Assembly: GCF_028885415.1 (NCBI RefSeq)
Contig: NZ_CP118527.1
Span: forward strand, 7,998,001-8,062,000
Direction: 5' to 3'
Length of the DNA stretch: 64,000 bases
Source: Streptomyces coeruleorubidus
GTDB taxonomy: Bacteria; Actinomycetota; Actinomycetes; Streptomycetales; Streptomycetaceae
The notes beneath the pieces were generated by a model, which was not told the DNA's origin, ran no database searches, and saw nothing but the letters and a program-made list of their open reading frames with translations. Below, piece by piece: positions 28,624 through 36,807 of the stretch (position 1 is the stretch's first letter; the number at the start of each line of letters is the position of its first letter). The position numbers and the translations under genes were made by a program.

Positions 28624-29076
28624 ATGCCCGATCTCATCACCGCGGATTTCGTGGATCTGGACCTGCGGGCCGCGGACCGTCACGAGGCGGTCCGTGCCCT
28701 CGCTGCCCGGCTCGCCGCCGACGGCCGCGTCACGGACCTCGACGGGTTTCTCGCCGACGCGCGGGACCGGGAGGAGCAGATGCCCACCGGTATCGAAGGG
28801 GGCATCGGAATCCCGCACGCCCGCTCCGTCCATGTCGCGCTGCCCACACTCGCCTTCGGACGCAGCGCCGACGGCGTCGACTTCGGCGCCGCGGACGGCC
28901 CGGCAGACCTGGTCTTCCTGATCGCCGCGCCGGCCGGCGGCCATGCCGAGCACCTGGACATCCTGGCGTCGCTCGCCCGCCGCCTGGTGCACGTCTCCTT
29001 CAGGCAGGCCCTGCGCCAGGCCGTGGACGCGCAGGCGGTCGTCGACCTGATCAACAAGGAGGTGGGCGGAAGATGA
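28624..29076 (+). CDS. PTS fructose-type EIIA protein
   Basis: This soluble 150-residue phosphocarrier accepts phosphate from HPr and passes it to EIIB. The active-site histidine is His65 in GIGIPHARS. The domain matches the mannitol/fructose EIIA (PTS_EIIA_2) fold throughout, ending near VVDLINKE. In many actinobacteria the fructose EIIA is fused to EIIBC; here it is a separate gene overlapping EIIBC by 4 bases (ATGA). Confidence 0.93.
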   Translation: MPDLITADFVDLDLRAADRHEAVRALAARLAADGRVTDLDGFLADARDREEQMPTGIEGGIGIPHARSVHVALPTLAFGRSADGVDFGAADGPADLVFLIAAPAGGHAEHLDILASLARRLVHVSFRQALRQAVDAQAVVDLINKEVGGR

Positions 29077-30647
29077 GGATCGTCGCTGTCACCGCCTGCC
29101 CGACCGGCATCGCCCACACCTACATGGCCGCCGAGGCCCTGGAGCAGGCCGCCGCCGACGCCGGGCACCACATCGTGGTGGAGACGCAGGGCGCCGCCGG
29201 TGCGGTCAGGCTGACGGCCGCACAGGTGGCGGAGGCCGACGCGGTGATCTTCGCGGCCGACACCGAGATCCAGGACCGTGAGCGGTTCGCTGCCAAACCC
29301 GTGGTGATCGCCCCTGTGCAACGGGCCATCAACCACCCGCGCGAACTCATCTCGCGGGCCGAGGAGGCCGCGAAGGCGGCAGGCCGGGCGGCCTCGACGG
29401 CCACGGCGGAGGGCGCTGGTCCGGGCGATGCCGCCGAGCACGTCACCGTGGGCGCCGGGGGCGACGGGACCGCAGGGGCCCGTGCAGCCGCGGTCGGCGG
29501 CCCCGCGCACGGCGCGCCCTCGGAGGGCGCCAAGGTCCACCCGGCCACCCGGTTGCGCCAGTGGTTGATGACCGGAGTCAGCTACATGATCCCGTTCGTC
29601 GCCGCGGGCGGCATCCTGATCGCGCTCGCCTTCATGATCGGCGGCGCCGAGGTCGCCGTGAAAGTCGACGGCGGCACCTGGCAGGGGCAGACCTACCCCG
29701 AGGTCACCGACCTGTCCGAGCTGGTCGAACGGGCCGGTTACGCGGGCGTGCTGTTCAAGATCGGCACGACGGCGTTCTCGATGCTCGTGCCGATCCTCGC
29801 CGGCTTCATCGCCTACGCCATCGCCGACCGGCCGGGCCTGGTACCCGGCGTGGTCTCCGGGCTGCTGGCCGTCGCGACCGGCGCGGGCTTCCTCGGCGGT
29901 CTGGCCGGCGGCCTGCTCGCCGGTGCGGTGGTGACGGCTCTACGGAGGATCCGTCTGCCGCGGGCGGCCGCGGGGGTCATGACCGTGGTCGGGATTCCGC
30001 TCGTGTCCACGTTGGTGATGGGCCTTTTGATGATCATCGTCATCGGGGAGCCGATCGCCGCCGCGCAACGCGGCCTCACCGACTGGCTGGACGGCCTGAG
30101 CGGGACCAACGCGATCCTGCTGGGCGCGCTGCTCGGCCTGATGATGGCCTTCGACATGGGCGGTCCGGTCAACAAGGTCGCCTACACCTTCGGCGTCGCC
30201 GGCCTGGCCAGCGGCGATCTGGGAGTGATGGCCGCCGTCATGGCCGCGGGCATGGTGCCTCCGCTCGCCCTCGCCCTGGCCACGGTCGTGCGGCGGGCGC
30301 TCTTCACCGACAGCGAGCGCAAGGCCGGAGAGGCCGCCTGGCTGCTGGGTGCCTCGTTCATCACGGAGGGTGCCATCCCGTTCGCGGCGGCCGACCCGCT
30401 GCGGGTCATCCCGTCGATCATGGCCGGGAGCGCGGTCACCGGCGCACTGTCCATGGCCGTGGACGCCACCTCGCGCGCTCCGCACGGTGGCCTGTGGGTC
30501 ATCGGTCTGATCGGCAGCCCCGTCCTGTACCTGGCAGCCATCGCGGCGGGCGTACTGGTGGGCGCCGCCTGTGTGCTCGTCGCCAAGCACTTCGGACGCC
30601 CCGTGCCCCAAGGGGCACCGGCACTCTCCGCGACCACGGGCCGGTGA
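29073..30647 (+). CDS. fruA: PTS fructose-type EIIBC permease
   Basis: This membrane transporter imports and phosphorylates fructose. In its 524 residues, the EIIB domain (1-100) has the phospho-cysteine Cys9 in VTACPTGIAHTYMAAEAL. An Ala/Gly-rich linker (110-155) follows, then the EIIC domain with about nine or ten membrane helices (GVSYMIPFVAAGGILIALAF, AFDMGGPVNKVAYTFG, GASFITEGAIPFAAADPLRV). It is translationally coupled to EIIA. No HPr or EI gene is nearby, so general PTS proteins must come from elsewhere. Confidence 0.93.
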   Translation: MRIVAVTACPTGIAHTYMAAEALEQAAADAGHHIVVETQGAAGAVRLTAAQVAEADAVIFAADTEIQDRERFAAKPVVIAPVQRAINHPRELISRAEEAAKAAGRAASTATAEGAGPGDAAEHVTVGAGGDGTAGARAAAVGGPAHGAPSEGAKVHPATRLRQWLMTGVSYMIPFVAAGGILIALAFMIGGAEVAVKVDGGTWQGQTYPEVTDLSELVERAGYAGVLFKIGTTAFSMLVPILAGFIAYAIADRPGLVPGVVSGLLAVATGAGFLGGLAGGLLAGAVVTALRRIRLPRAAAGVMTVVGIPLVSTLVMGLLMIIVIGEPIAAAQRGLTDWLDGLSGTNAILLGALLGLMMAFDMGGPVNKVAYTFGVAGLASGDLGVMAAVMAAGMVPPLALALATVVRRALFTDSERKAGEAAWLLGASFITEGAIPFAAADPLRVIPSIMAGSAVTGALSMAVDATSRAPHGGLWVIGLIGSPVLYLAAIAAGVLVGAACVLVAKHFGRPVPQGAPALSATTGR

Positions 30648-30669
30648 ACCCGCCGAGCTGCGGGCCCGC

Positions 30670-30711
30670 TCGTGGGACCTCGTGGTGCGTCCGGCTGCTC
30701 GGGTCCCACGA
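30670..30711 (+). terminator. Inverted repeat after the EIIBC gene
   Basis: TCGTGGGACC (30670-30679) pairs perfectly with GGTCCCACGA (30702-30711) over a 22-base loop, starting 23 bases after the EIIBC stop. The following 156 bases lead to the phosphatase gene and hold no gene. It may end or reduce read-through from the PTS genes. Confidence 0.5.
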
Positions 30712-30867
30712 CGGGCGGACGGAGTATCGTAAAAACGGACGTGCCCCCGCAGGTCGGAGCCCCTTGGCCCGATACCCGGCCGGCCGGAGGCCCAGGGCAG
30801 CGGCCACGCCCCGGCCCCCGATCGAGCCGAGCCGTTCGGGGTTCTCCCTCCGGGAGAGGAGGTCTCT

Positions 30868-33771
30868 GTGACGGACTTCTGGGGGACCGGCGATGCCCTG
30901 GCCCGTGACCGGGAGCGATTCCTGGGGAGCGAGTCGGCCGTGGCCAGGCTGCGGGCCCCGATCCTGAACTCATGGCGGCGCTGTGCCTCCATGGGGGTGT
31001 CGCCGGAGAGGATCGCACCTCCCTACCAGGCGGACCTGGATATGGAGGACCGGCTCGTCCGGGCGGCGGCGCCGGTGCTCGAGCGGCTGGAATCCGAGCT
31101 GGCGGGCGCGCGCGTGGGCGTGATCCTCGCCGACCGCCACGGCGTGATCCTGCGCTGCCAGGCCGGTGAGAAGGCGCTCTACAAGCACTTCGAGGCGGTT
31201 CGGCTCGCACCGGGCTTCACCTACACCGAGGAGTACGTCGGCACCCACGGCATCGCCACGGCCCTGGAGGAACGGCGGGACTTCCAGGCCTTCGGCGCCG
31301 AACACTTCGTCGGCAGCCTGCAGCCCTTCGTGTCGGTGGGCGCCGTCGTCCGTGACCCGCTCAGCGGAAGCCTCGAGGGCGTGGTCGGTCTCACCTCCTT
31401 GTGCGCCGACGCGGATACGGCCATGGCGGCCCGGGCCCGCAAGGCGGCCGAGGCCATCGCGCTGCGGCTGCTGGAGGAGCGTACGGAGCGGGAGCATGCC
31501 CTGCTCCAGGAGGCTGTGCAGGACGAGCGCCGCGTGCAGGAGGCGATGGCGGACATGGCACGGAGCCTGCCCGGCTCGCACGACGCCTCCCTCTCCTCCC
31601 TCACCGACAGCGACCGGAACGTCCTACGAGAGAAGGCCACCGAGCTGATCTCCGCGGCCGGCCGCACCGCGGCGCAGGTGCCGCTGTCCGGAGGCCGCAC
31701 GGCCGCGCTCGTGTGCCGTCCCATGGCGGGGACCACGGGTGAGGAGGGCGTAGTGGTCAAACTGAGCTTCGTCGGCGACGCACCAGGGCATCGCAAGGCG
31801 ACGATGCCGAACGGGAGCGGCGACGCGTCGACGGTTGGCACACCGGCGGACAGCACACCGACGGCGGTGCGTCCGGCTCCCTCTCCAGAGTGGTCAGGGG
31901 CGGCAGCCCTGTCGGATGAGCCACCAGGTCAAGGCGTACCGGACGCACCGGCGGAGCAGGCGCCGGTGGACAAGGCGCCGGGAGAGGCGGGGCCCGCCGA
32001 GGGCGCGGCGACCGATGCCCCCATCGAGTGGCTGCTGGCCGTCGGCCATCCGGAGCTGGGGCGGCTCGCGATGGCCGCGCGGGAACGCTTGGAACTGCTG
32101 TACCACGCGAGTATCCGCATCGGCACCACACTGGACGTGACGCGCACCGCGGAGGAACTGGCCGAGGTGGTCGTCCCGTGGTTCGCCGACGTCGTCACGG
32201 TCGATCTGCTGGAACCCGTGCTGCGCGGAGACGAAGCGCTCGTACCGCATGCGCCCCTGCAGCGGGCGGCGCTCGGCGCCCACGAAGCCGAATCGCCGTT
32301 CTTCCCGGTCGGCAAGCGGGTCAGCTTCGCCTCGTCCGCACCGCAGGCCCGGTGCTTCGCCGAGGGACAGGCGGTCCTCGAACCGGATGTGCGCGCCGTC
32401 CCCGAGTGGCTGGCCCAGGACCCCGGCCGCGTCCGGGAGATCGTGGAGTACGGCATTCAGTCCCTCATCGCCGTCCCGCTGCGCACCCGCGGGGCGTCGC
32501 TGGGGCTCGCCACCTTCTACCGCTGCCGGGAGTCCAGGCCCTTCGAGGAGGACGACCTGCACCTGGCGGAGGAACTCATCGCCCGCGTCGCCATCTGTGT
32601 CGACAACGCCCGCCGCTTCACCCGCGAGCAGACCGTCGCTCTCACCCTGCAGCGCAGCCTGCTGCCGGGCGTCCTTCCACAACAGACCGCGGTGGAGGCC
32701 GCCCATCGCTACCTGCCCGCCCAGATCGCCACGGGCGGGGTGGGCGGCGACTGGTTCGACATCATTCCGCTGTCCGGGGCGCGCGTCGCCCTGGTCGTCG
32801 GCGACGTCGTCGGACACGGCCTGCACGCTGCCGTCACCATGGGCCGGCTGCGCACCGCGGTGCACAACTTCGCCACCCTGGACCTGGCCCCCGACGAGCT
32901 CCTCGGACGCGTCGACGACCTGGTCATCGCTCTGGGACAGGAGGGGACGTCCCGCTCCGGGGGTGACGACTTCATCGGTGCCACCTGTCTGTACGCCGTG
33001 TACGACCCGGTCTCCCAGCGCTGCACGGTGGCCCGAGCAGGCCACCCCCCGCCCGCGGTGGTCGACCTCGACGGCGCCGTCCACTTCCCGGACCTGCCGG
33101 CCGGCCCTCCCCTCGGCCTGGGCGGCCTGCCCTTCGAGACCGCCGAACTGCATCTGCCGGAGGGCAGCCAGCTGGTCCTCTACACCGACGGACTCATCGA
33201 AGACCGCGGCTGGGACATCGACGTGGCCCTGGAACGGCTGCGGGCCGCCCTGTCGCACGCCGACCGGGCGCCCGAACAGACCTGTGAGGCGGTGCTGCGC
33301 GTCCTGCCGGGCCCCCACTCCTTTGATGACGTGACCCTGCTCGTCGCCCGTACTCGTGCCCTCGGCGCCGAACACACCGCGTGCTGGGACGTGCCCACCG
33401 ACCCGGCGGCGATTTCCGCCGTCCGCGAGGCCGCCGTCCGGCAGTTGACCGAATGGGGCCTGGAGGACTGTGCCTTCACCACGGAACTCCTGCTCAGCGA
33501 ACTGGCCACGAACGCCATCCGGCACGCCGCCGGGCCCGTTCAGGTGCGTCTGCTCCGCGACCGGGTGCTCATCTGCGAAGTCTCCGACGGCAGCAGCACC
33601 TCCCCCCACCTCCGCCAGGCCACAGCGACCGACGAGGGCGGGCGCGGCCTGTTCCTCGTCGCCCAACTCGCCCAGCGCTGGGGAACCCGCTACACCCCGC
33701 GGGGCAAAGTCATCTGGGCGGAGCAGTCCCTGTCTCCCACGTCGGCACCTGCGGAACCGTCGTCCTGGTGA
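30868..33771 (+). CDS. GAF / SpoIIE phosphatase / HATPase three-module signalling protein
   Basis: This 967-residue cytoplasmic sensor probably controls an anti-sigma/anti-anti-sigma pathway. AGGAGG precedes the GTG. Residues 60-200 resemble the GAF domain of AcoR-type activators (LNSWRRCASMGVSPER, TYTEEYVGTHGIATALEE). A Pro/Ala linker follows (300-385), then a second GAF (410-585). The PP2C-like SpoIIE domain (615-830) has GGDWFDIIPLS, GDVVGHGLHAA, YTDGLIEDR and DDVTLL. A RsbW-like ATPase follows, with ELLLSELATNAIRHA and DEGGRGLFLV. It combines phosphatase and kinase activities of opposite sign. It sits between the fructose PTS and its regulator. Confidence 0.92.
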   Translation: MTDFWGTGDALARDRERFLGSESAVARLRAPILNSWRRCASMGVSPERIAPPYQADLDMEDRLVRAAAPVLERLESELAGARVGVILADRHGVILRCQAGEKALYKHFEAVRLAPGFTYTEEYVGTHGIATALEERRDFQAFGAEHFVGSLQPFVSVGAVVRDPLSGSLEGVVGLTSLCADADTAMAARARKAAEAIALRLLEERTEREHALLQEAVQDERRVQEAMADMARSLPGSHDASLSSLTDSDRNVLREKATELISAAGRTAAQVPLSGGRTAALVCRPMAGTTGEEGVVVKLSFVGDAPGHRKATMPNGSGDASTVGTPADSTPTAVRPAPSPEWSGAAALSDEPPGQGVPDAPAEQAPVDKAPGEAGPAEGAATDAPIEWLLAVGHPELGRLAMAARERLELLYHASIRIGTTLDVTRTAEELAEVVVPWFADVVTVDLLEPVLRGDEALVPHAPLQRAALGAHEAESPFFPVGKRVSFASSAPQARCFAEGQAVLEPDVRAVPEWLAQDPGRVREIVEYGIQSLIAVPLRTRGASLGLATFYRCRESRPFEEDDLHLAEELIARVAICVDNARRFTREQTVALTLQRSLLPGVLPQQTAVEAAHRYLPAQIATGGVGGDWFDIIPLSGARVALVVGDVVGHGLHAAVTMGRLRTAVHNFATLDLAPDELLGRVDDLVIALGQEGTSRSGGDDFIGATCLYAVYDPVSQRCTVARAGHPPPAVVDLDGAVHFPDLPAGPPLGLGGLPFETAELHLPEGSQLVLYTDGLIEDRGWDIDVALERLRAALSHADRAPEQTCEAVLRVLPGPHSFDDVTLLVARTRALGAEHTACWDVPTDPAAISAVREAAVRQLTEWGLEDCAFTTELLLSELATNAIRHAAGPVQVRLLRDRVLICEVSDGSSTSPHLRQATATDEGGRGLFLVAQLAQRWGTRYTPRGKVIWAEQSLSPTSAPAEPSSW

Positions 33772-33826
33772 TGCCTTGCCCCAGGCCGCGTCCGACGGGC
33801 TGCCACAGCAAGAGGTGAAGCACATC

Positions 33827-34588
33827 ATGCAGGCCAAGGAACGTCAGCGGCAGATCGTGGCTCTCGCGCGCGAGGAAGGACGCGCGAGCGTGGAGCGGTT
33901 GGCCGATGCCCTCTCGGAGAGCCCGGAGACGATCTGGCAGGATCTGGCCCTGCTCGAACGCCAGGGTCTGTTGCGGCGGGTGCACGGCGGGGCGATCCCC
34001 CTCCGGCGGCTCGGCTTCGAGCCGGACCTGCCCACGCGTGGCGAGGTGATGGAGGAGGAGAAGAAGAGGATCGCCGCAGCGGCGCTGGACGAGGTGCCCG
34101 ACGAGGGAGTGATCCTGCTGGACGCCGGGTCGACCACCTTCCGCCTGGCCGAGCTGCTGCCCGGCGGCCGTGAACTGACGGTGATCACCAACAGCCTGCC
34201 GATCGCCCAGCTGCTCGCGCAGCACGCGGAGCTCACGGTCCTCACCCTGGGTGGCCGCGTACGGGCTCGCACGCTCGCGGAAGTCGACGTGGTCGCCATC
34301 CGCACCCTGGGGACGTTTCTCATCGACGTGTCCTTCCTGGCGACCAACGGTGTCTCGGTCGAACACGGCCTGACCACACCGGACCTGGCCGAAGCGGAGG
34401 TCAAACGGGCGATGTGCCAGCGCGCGCGGCGGCGGGTACTGCTCGCCGACAGCAGCAAGATCGGGAACGACACCTTCTGCCGGTTCGCCGAACTGCGCGA
34501 CTTCGACGTCATGGTCACCGACACCGGCATGGAGGCGGAGGCGGCCGTGGACTTCGCCGAGCTGGGCCTGCGCGTCATCCGCGTGTGA
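33827..34588 (+). CDS. DeoR/GlpR-family sugar-phosphate-responsive repressor
   Basis: This 253-residue regulator starts at the ATG at 33827, with AGAGGTGA upstream. The N-terminal helix-turn-helix (residues 1-55) includes ERLADALSESPETIWQDLALLERQGLLRRVHGGA. The DeoRC sensor domain contains ILLDAGSTTFRLAELL, ITNSLPIAQLL and VLLADSSKIG. Such proteins bind sugar phosphates, for example fructose 1-phosphate. It lies at the end of the fructose block and probably represses it. The last recognisable macrodomain remnant starts 85 bases downstream. Confidence 0.92.
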   Translation: MQAKERQRQIVALAREEGRASVERLADALSESPETIWQDLALLERQGLLRRVHGGAIPLRRLGFEPDLPTRGEVMEEEKKRIAAAALDEVPDEGVILLDAGSTTFRLAELLPGGRELTVITNSLPIAQLLAQHAELTVLTLGGRVRARTLAEVDVVAIRTLGTFLIDVSFLATNGVSVEHGLTTPDLAEAEVKRAMCQRARRRVLLADSSKIGNDTFCRFAELRDFDVMVTDTGMEAEAAVDFAELGLRVIRV

Positions 34589-34672
34589 CGTCCCCCCGCC
34601 TCGTCGGCGCCGGGCCGGTGGCCGAGCGCAGGCGGCAGGGACGCGCCGCTGCACGAGCACGGGTAAACCCTT

Positions 34673-34867
34673 CGAGAGTCCCTCCGCGTCGCCGGCGAAC
34701 TCGGCGCCCGCACGGTCGCGTTCCCGGCGATCTCCACCGGCGTGTACCGCTGTCCGATGGGGGACGCCGCGCGCATCGCGGTGGACACGGTGCGCGCGGC
34801 GAAGACCGACGTCGAGGAGGTCCGGTTCGTCCTCTTCGACGAGCGGGCGCACGAGGCGTTCGCCTGA
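34673..34867 (+). pseudogene. Truncated second copy of the macrodomain gene (3' third only)
   Basis: Reading from 34673 to the TGA at 34865 gives [19 protein letters not shown], then ISTGVYRCPMGDAARIAV and ...[15 protein letters not shown]. This aligns without gaps to the last third of the macrodomain protein encoded at 26919-27428 (from its codon at 27222), with about a dozen differences in 57-60 residues. The first two thirds, including QGDI and NAAN motifs, are absent, and the sequence before 34673 shows no similarity. It is a decayed duplicate at the far end of the PTS block. Confidence 0.88.
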
Positions 34868-34906
34868 CGCCTGCGCTGACGAGAACAGCCCAACGCCCGG
34901 CGCTTG

Positions 34907-36577
34907 TCACCGTTGCGCCGCACCCACCTCCTGGTCCCGGTCCGCCGACCGCTGCCGCGCCAGCGCGAGGTGCGGCCAGCCGCTGATGTCGCGTCGCATC
35001 TGGCGGTCGTGGGTCGCCACGACGACGGCCGTCTCCGTACTGTGCAGCGCTTCGGTGAGCTCGTCGACCAACGCGATGGACAGGTGGTTGGTGGGCTCGT
35101 CCAGCAGCAGCACATGCGGGCGGGCGGCCAGCGCCAAGGCCAGGTCGAGCCGCCGCTGCTGACCCATCGACAGCTCGGCCACCGGCTTGCCGGCGTCGCG
35201 CGAGGTCAGCAGACCCAGCGAGCCGAGCCCCACCACCTCGCCCTCCTTCAGCACGCCCGTCGTGACCAGGCGCGCGGTGTGCGCCTCGTACAGGTCACGG
35301 GCCCGCCGGTGCGCCGCCCGCGGCGACTCCTGCCCGAGCAGGTGCAGCCGCACCGTGCGGCCCCGGTGCACCCGGCCCGTGTCCGGGGCGAGTCGCCCGG
35401 CCAGGACGGACAGGAGCGTGGACTTGCCCGCGCCGTTCGGGCCGGTGACGGCCAGCCTGTCGCCGGACGTCAACGACAGGCTCGTCAAGTGGTGCAGCCG
35501 TCCGCCGACCGTCACCTCCTCCGCGCGCAGCAGGACGACGCCCGGCCGGGCGGGCAGGTGGGGCATCGAGAAACGCTGCGGCGGCACCGGCGCGGTGACC
35601 TCGTGCCGGTCCAGGTCGTCCTGGCGCCGGTGGACGGAGCGCACCAGGGCACCGGCGCGGGTGGCGCGCTGGTGCTTGCCCGTGCCCTTGTCCGGGCGCC
35701 AGCCGGTGGTCAGCCGGTTCTGCGCCTCCGACAGGGCCTGCCGGAGACGGACGTGCTCGGTCTGCTGCTGCTCGTACTCCTCCTCCCAGCGCGCCAGTTC
35801 GGCCTCGCGGCCCTCCCGGTAGCCGGCGTAGCCGCCGCCGTACACGCCCGGGCGGCCGTCGCGGGTCGGGTCGAGGTCGAGGATCGTGGTGGCCACGTCC
35901 GCGAGCAGCGCCCGGTCGTGGCTGACCACCACGACACCGCCGGTGTGGGCGCGCAGCCTGGAGGTGAGGTACTCCAGCCCGGCCAGGTCCAGGTGGTTGG
36001 TGGGCTCGTCCAGGAGCAGGAAGTCGTACTCGGCGCCCAGCAGGCAGGCCAGCCGGATCCGGCAGCGCTGGCCGACCGACAGCGTGGCCAGGGGACGGGC
36101 ACGATCGCTGACCGCACCCAGTCCGTCCAGGGCCACGTCCACGCGGCGGTCGGCGTCCCAGGCGTCCAGCGCCCGCGCCGCCTCCAGGGCGTCGGCATAG
36201 GCCTGTTCGGCACCGGGACGTTCCGCTGCCAGGGCCTGCGCGGCGGCGTCGAGATCCCGCAGGGCGGCGCGGGCGTCGGCCAGGTGCTCGTCGATGAAGT
36301 CGCCGACCGTGCGCTCGTCCTCGGCCGGCATCTCCTGCTCGGCCAGGGCGAGGGTGCCCACGCGGTGCACGGTTCCCTCGTCCGGGGCCAGCAGGCCGGC
36401 CAGGACGTGCAACAGGGTCGACTTGCCGCGTCCGTTCTCGCCGACGACGCCCCAGCGCGATCCGGGGGAGACCTTCATCTCGACGTCGTGCAGCACGGTG
36501 CGGCCACCGCGGTCGACGCGGATGCGGGCGCAGGTCAGCTGGGCCCGGTCGCGGGCAGGCAGGTTGAAGGTGGTCAC
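34907..36577 (-). CDS. ABC-F family ATPase (ribosome-associated / antibiotic-resistance type)
   Basis: This soluble protein has two nucleotide-binding domains and no membrane segments, so it acts on the ribosome rather than as a transporter. The GTG at 36577 is preferred (GAGGAAGAG 4-5 bases before it), giving 556 residues; a GTG at 36604 adds nine. NBD1 has GENGRGKSTLL, LSVGQRCRIRLA and LLLDEPTNHLD; NBD2 has GPNGAGKSTLL, LSMGQQRRLDLAL and LLLDEPTNHLS. The charged linker lies at about 245-330. The pattern is like TlrC/OleB-type ribosome protection proteins, though no antibiotic cluster is near. A leader of about 200 bases precedes it. Confidence 0.9.
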   Translation of the reverse strand: MTTFNLPARDRAQLTCARIRVDRGGRTVLHDVEMKVSPGSRWGVVGENGRGKSTLLHVLAGLLAPDEGTVHRVGTLALAEQEMPAEDERTVGDFIDEHLADARAALRDLDAAAQALAAERPGAEQAYADALEAARALDAWDADRRVDVALDGLGAVSDRARPLATLSVGQRCRIRLACLLGAEYDFLLLDEPTNHLDLAGLEYLTSRLRAHTGGVVVVSHDRALLADVATTILDLDPTRDGRPGVYGGGYAGYREGREAELARWEEEYEQQQTEHVRLRQALSEAQNRLTTGWRPDKGTGKHQRATRAGALVRSVHRRQDDLDRHEVTAPVPPQRFSMPHLPARPGVVLLRAEEVTVGGRLHHLTSLSLTSGDRLAVTGPNGAGKSTLLSVLAGRLAPDTGRVHRGRTVRLHLLGQESPRAAHRRARDLYEAHTARLVTTGVLKEGEVVGLGSLGLLTSRDAGKPVAELSMGQQRRLDLALALAARPHVLLLDEPTNHLSIALVDELTEALHSTETAVVVATHDRQMRRDISGWPHLALARQRSADRDQEVGAAQR

Positions 36578-36755
36578 GTTCTCTTCCTCGTTGAGGAGGC
36601 ACACTTCACCCCCGGTTCGGGCGGGGATGCGAGCGGGCCTTCGGATCCGACGGACGGCCGGCCCGGAACAGGGCGGGCCGTGGGCGACGTCGCGGCTCCC
36701 GGCGCCTCGGCCCGTGGTCGTCAGGGCATGCGAGGGGCGGAGCCAGTGGCCCGGA

Positions 36756-36787
36756 TCAGAGGTAGAGAACGTAACTCACACAAACAT
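36756..36787 (-). other. Two overlapping micro-ORFs upstream of the ABC-F gene (candidate leader peptides)
   Basis: On the minus strand ATG at 36787 reads M-F-V-stop. Its last codon and stop overlap a GTG at 36779 that reads V(M)-S-Y-V-L-Y-L-stop. Both end about 180 bases before the ABC-F start. Neither has a clear ribosome site. They are noted because resistance-type ABC-F genes in other bacteria are often controlled by short hydrophobic leader peptides; translation here is unproven. Confidence 0.25.
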
Positions 36788-36807
36788 GCTAACAGTTGGC
36801 GCCCCGC

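Noticed and set aside
27429..34672. Prophage or integrative element explanation for the fructose block
   Set aside because: No integrase, transposase, att-like repeat or tRNA target is visible; allelic recombination fits better.
34907..36577. Reading the ABC-F gene as part of an antibiotic biosynthetic cluster
   Set aside because: No polyketide, peptide or tailoring biosynthetic gene set is present nearby; neighbours are a phosphatase and a sugar regulator.
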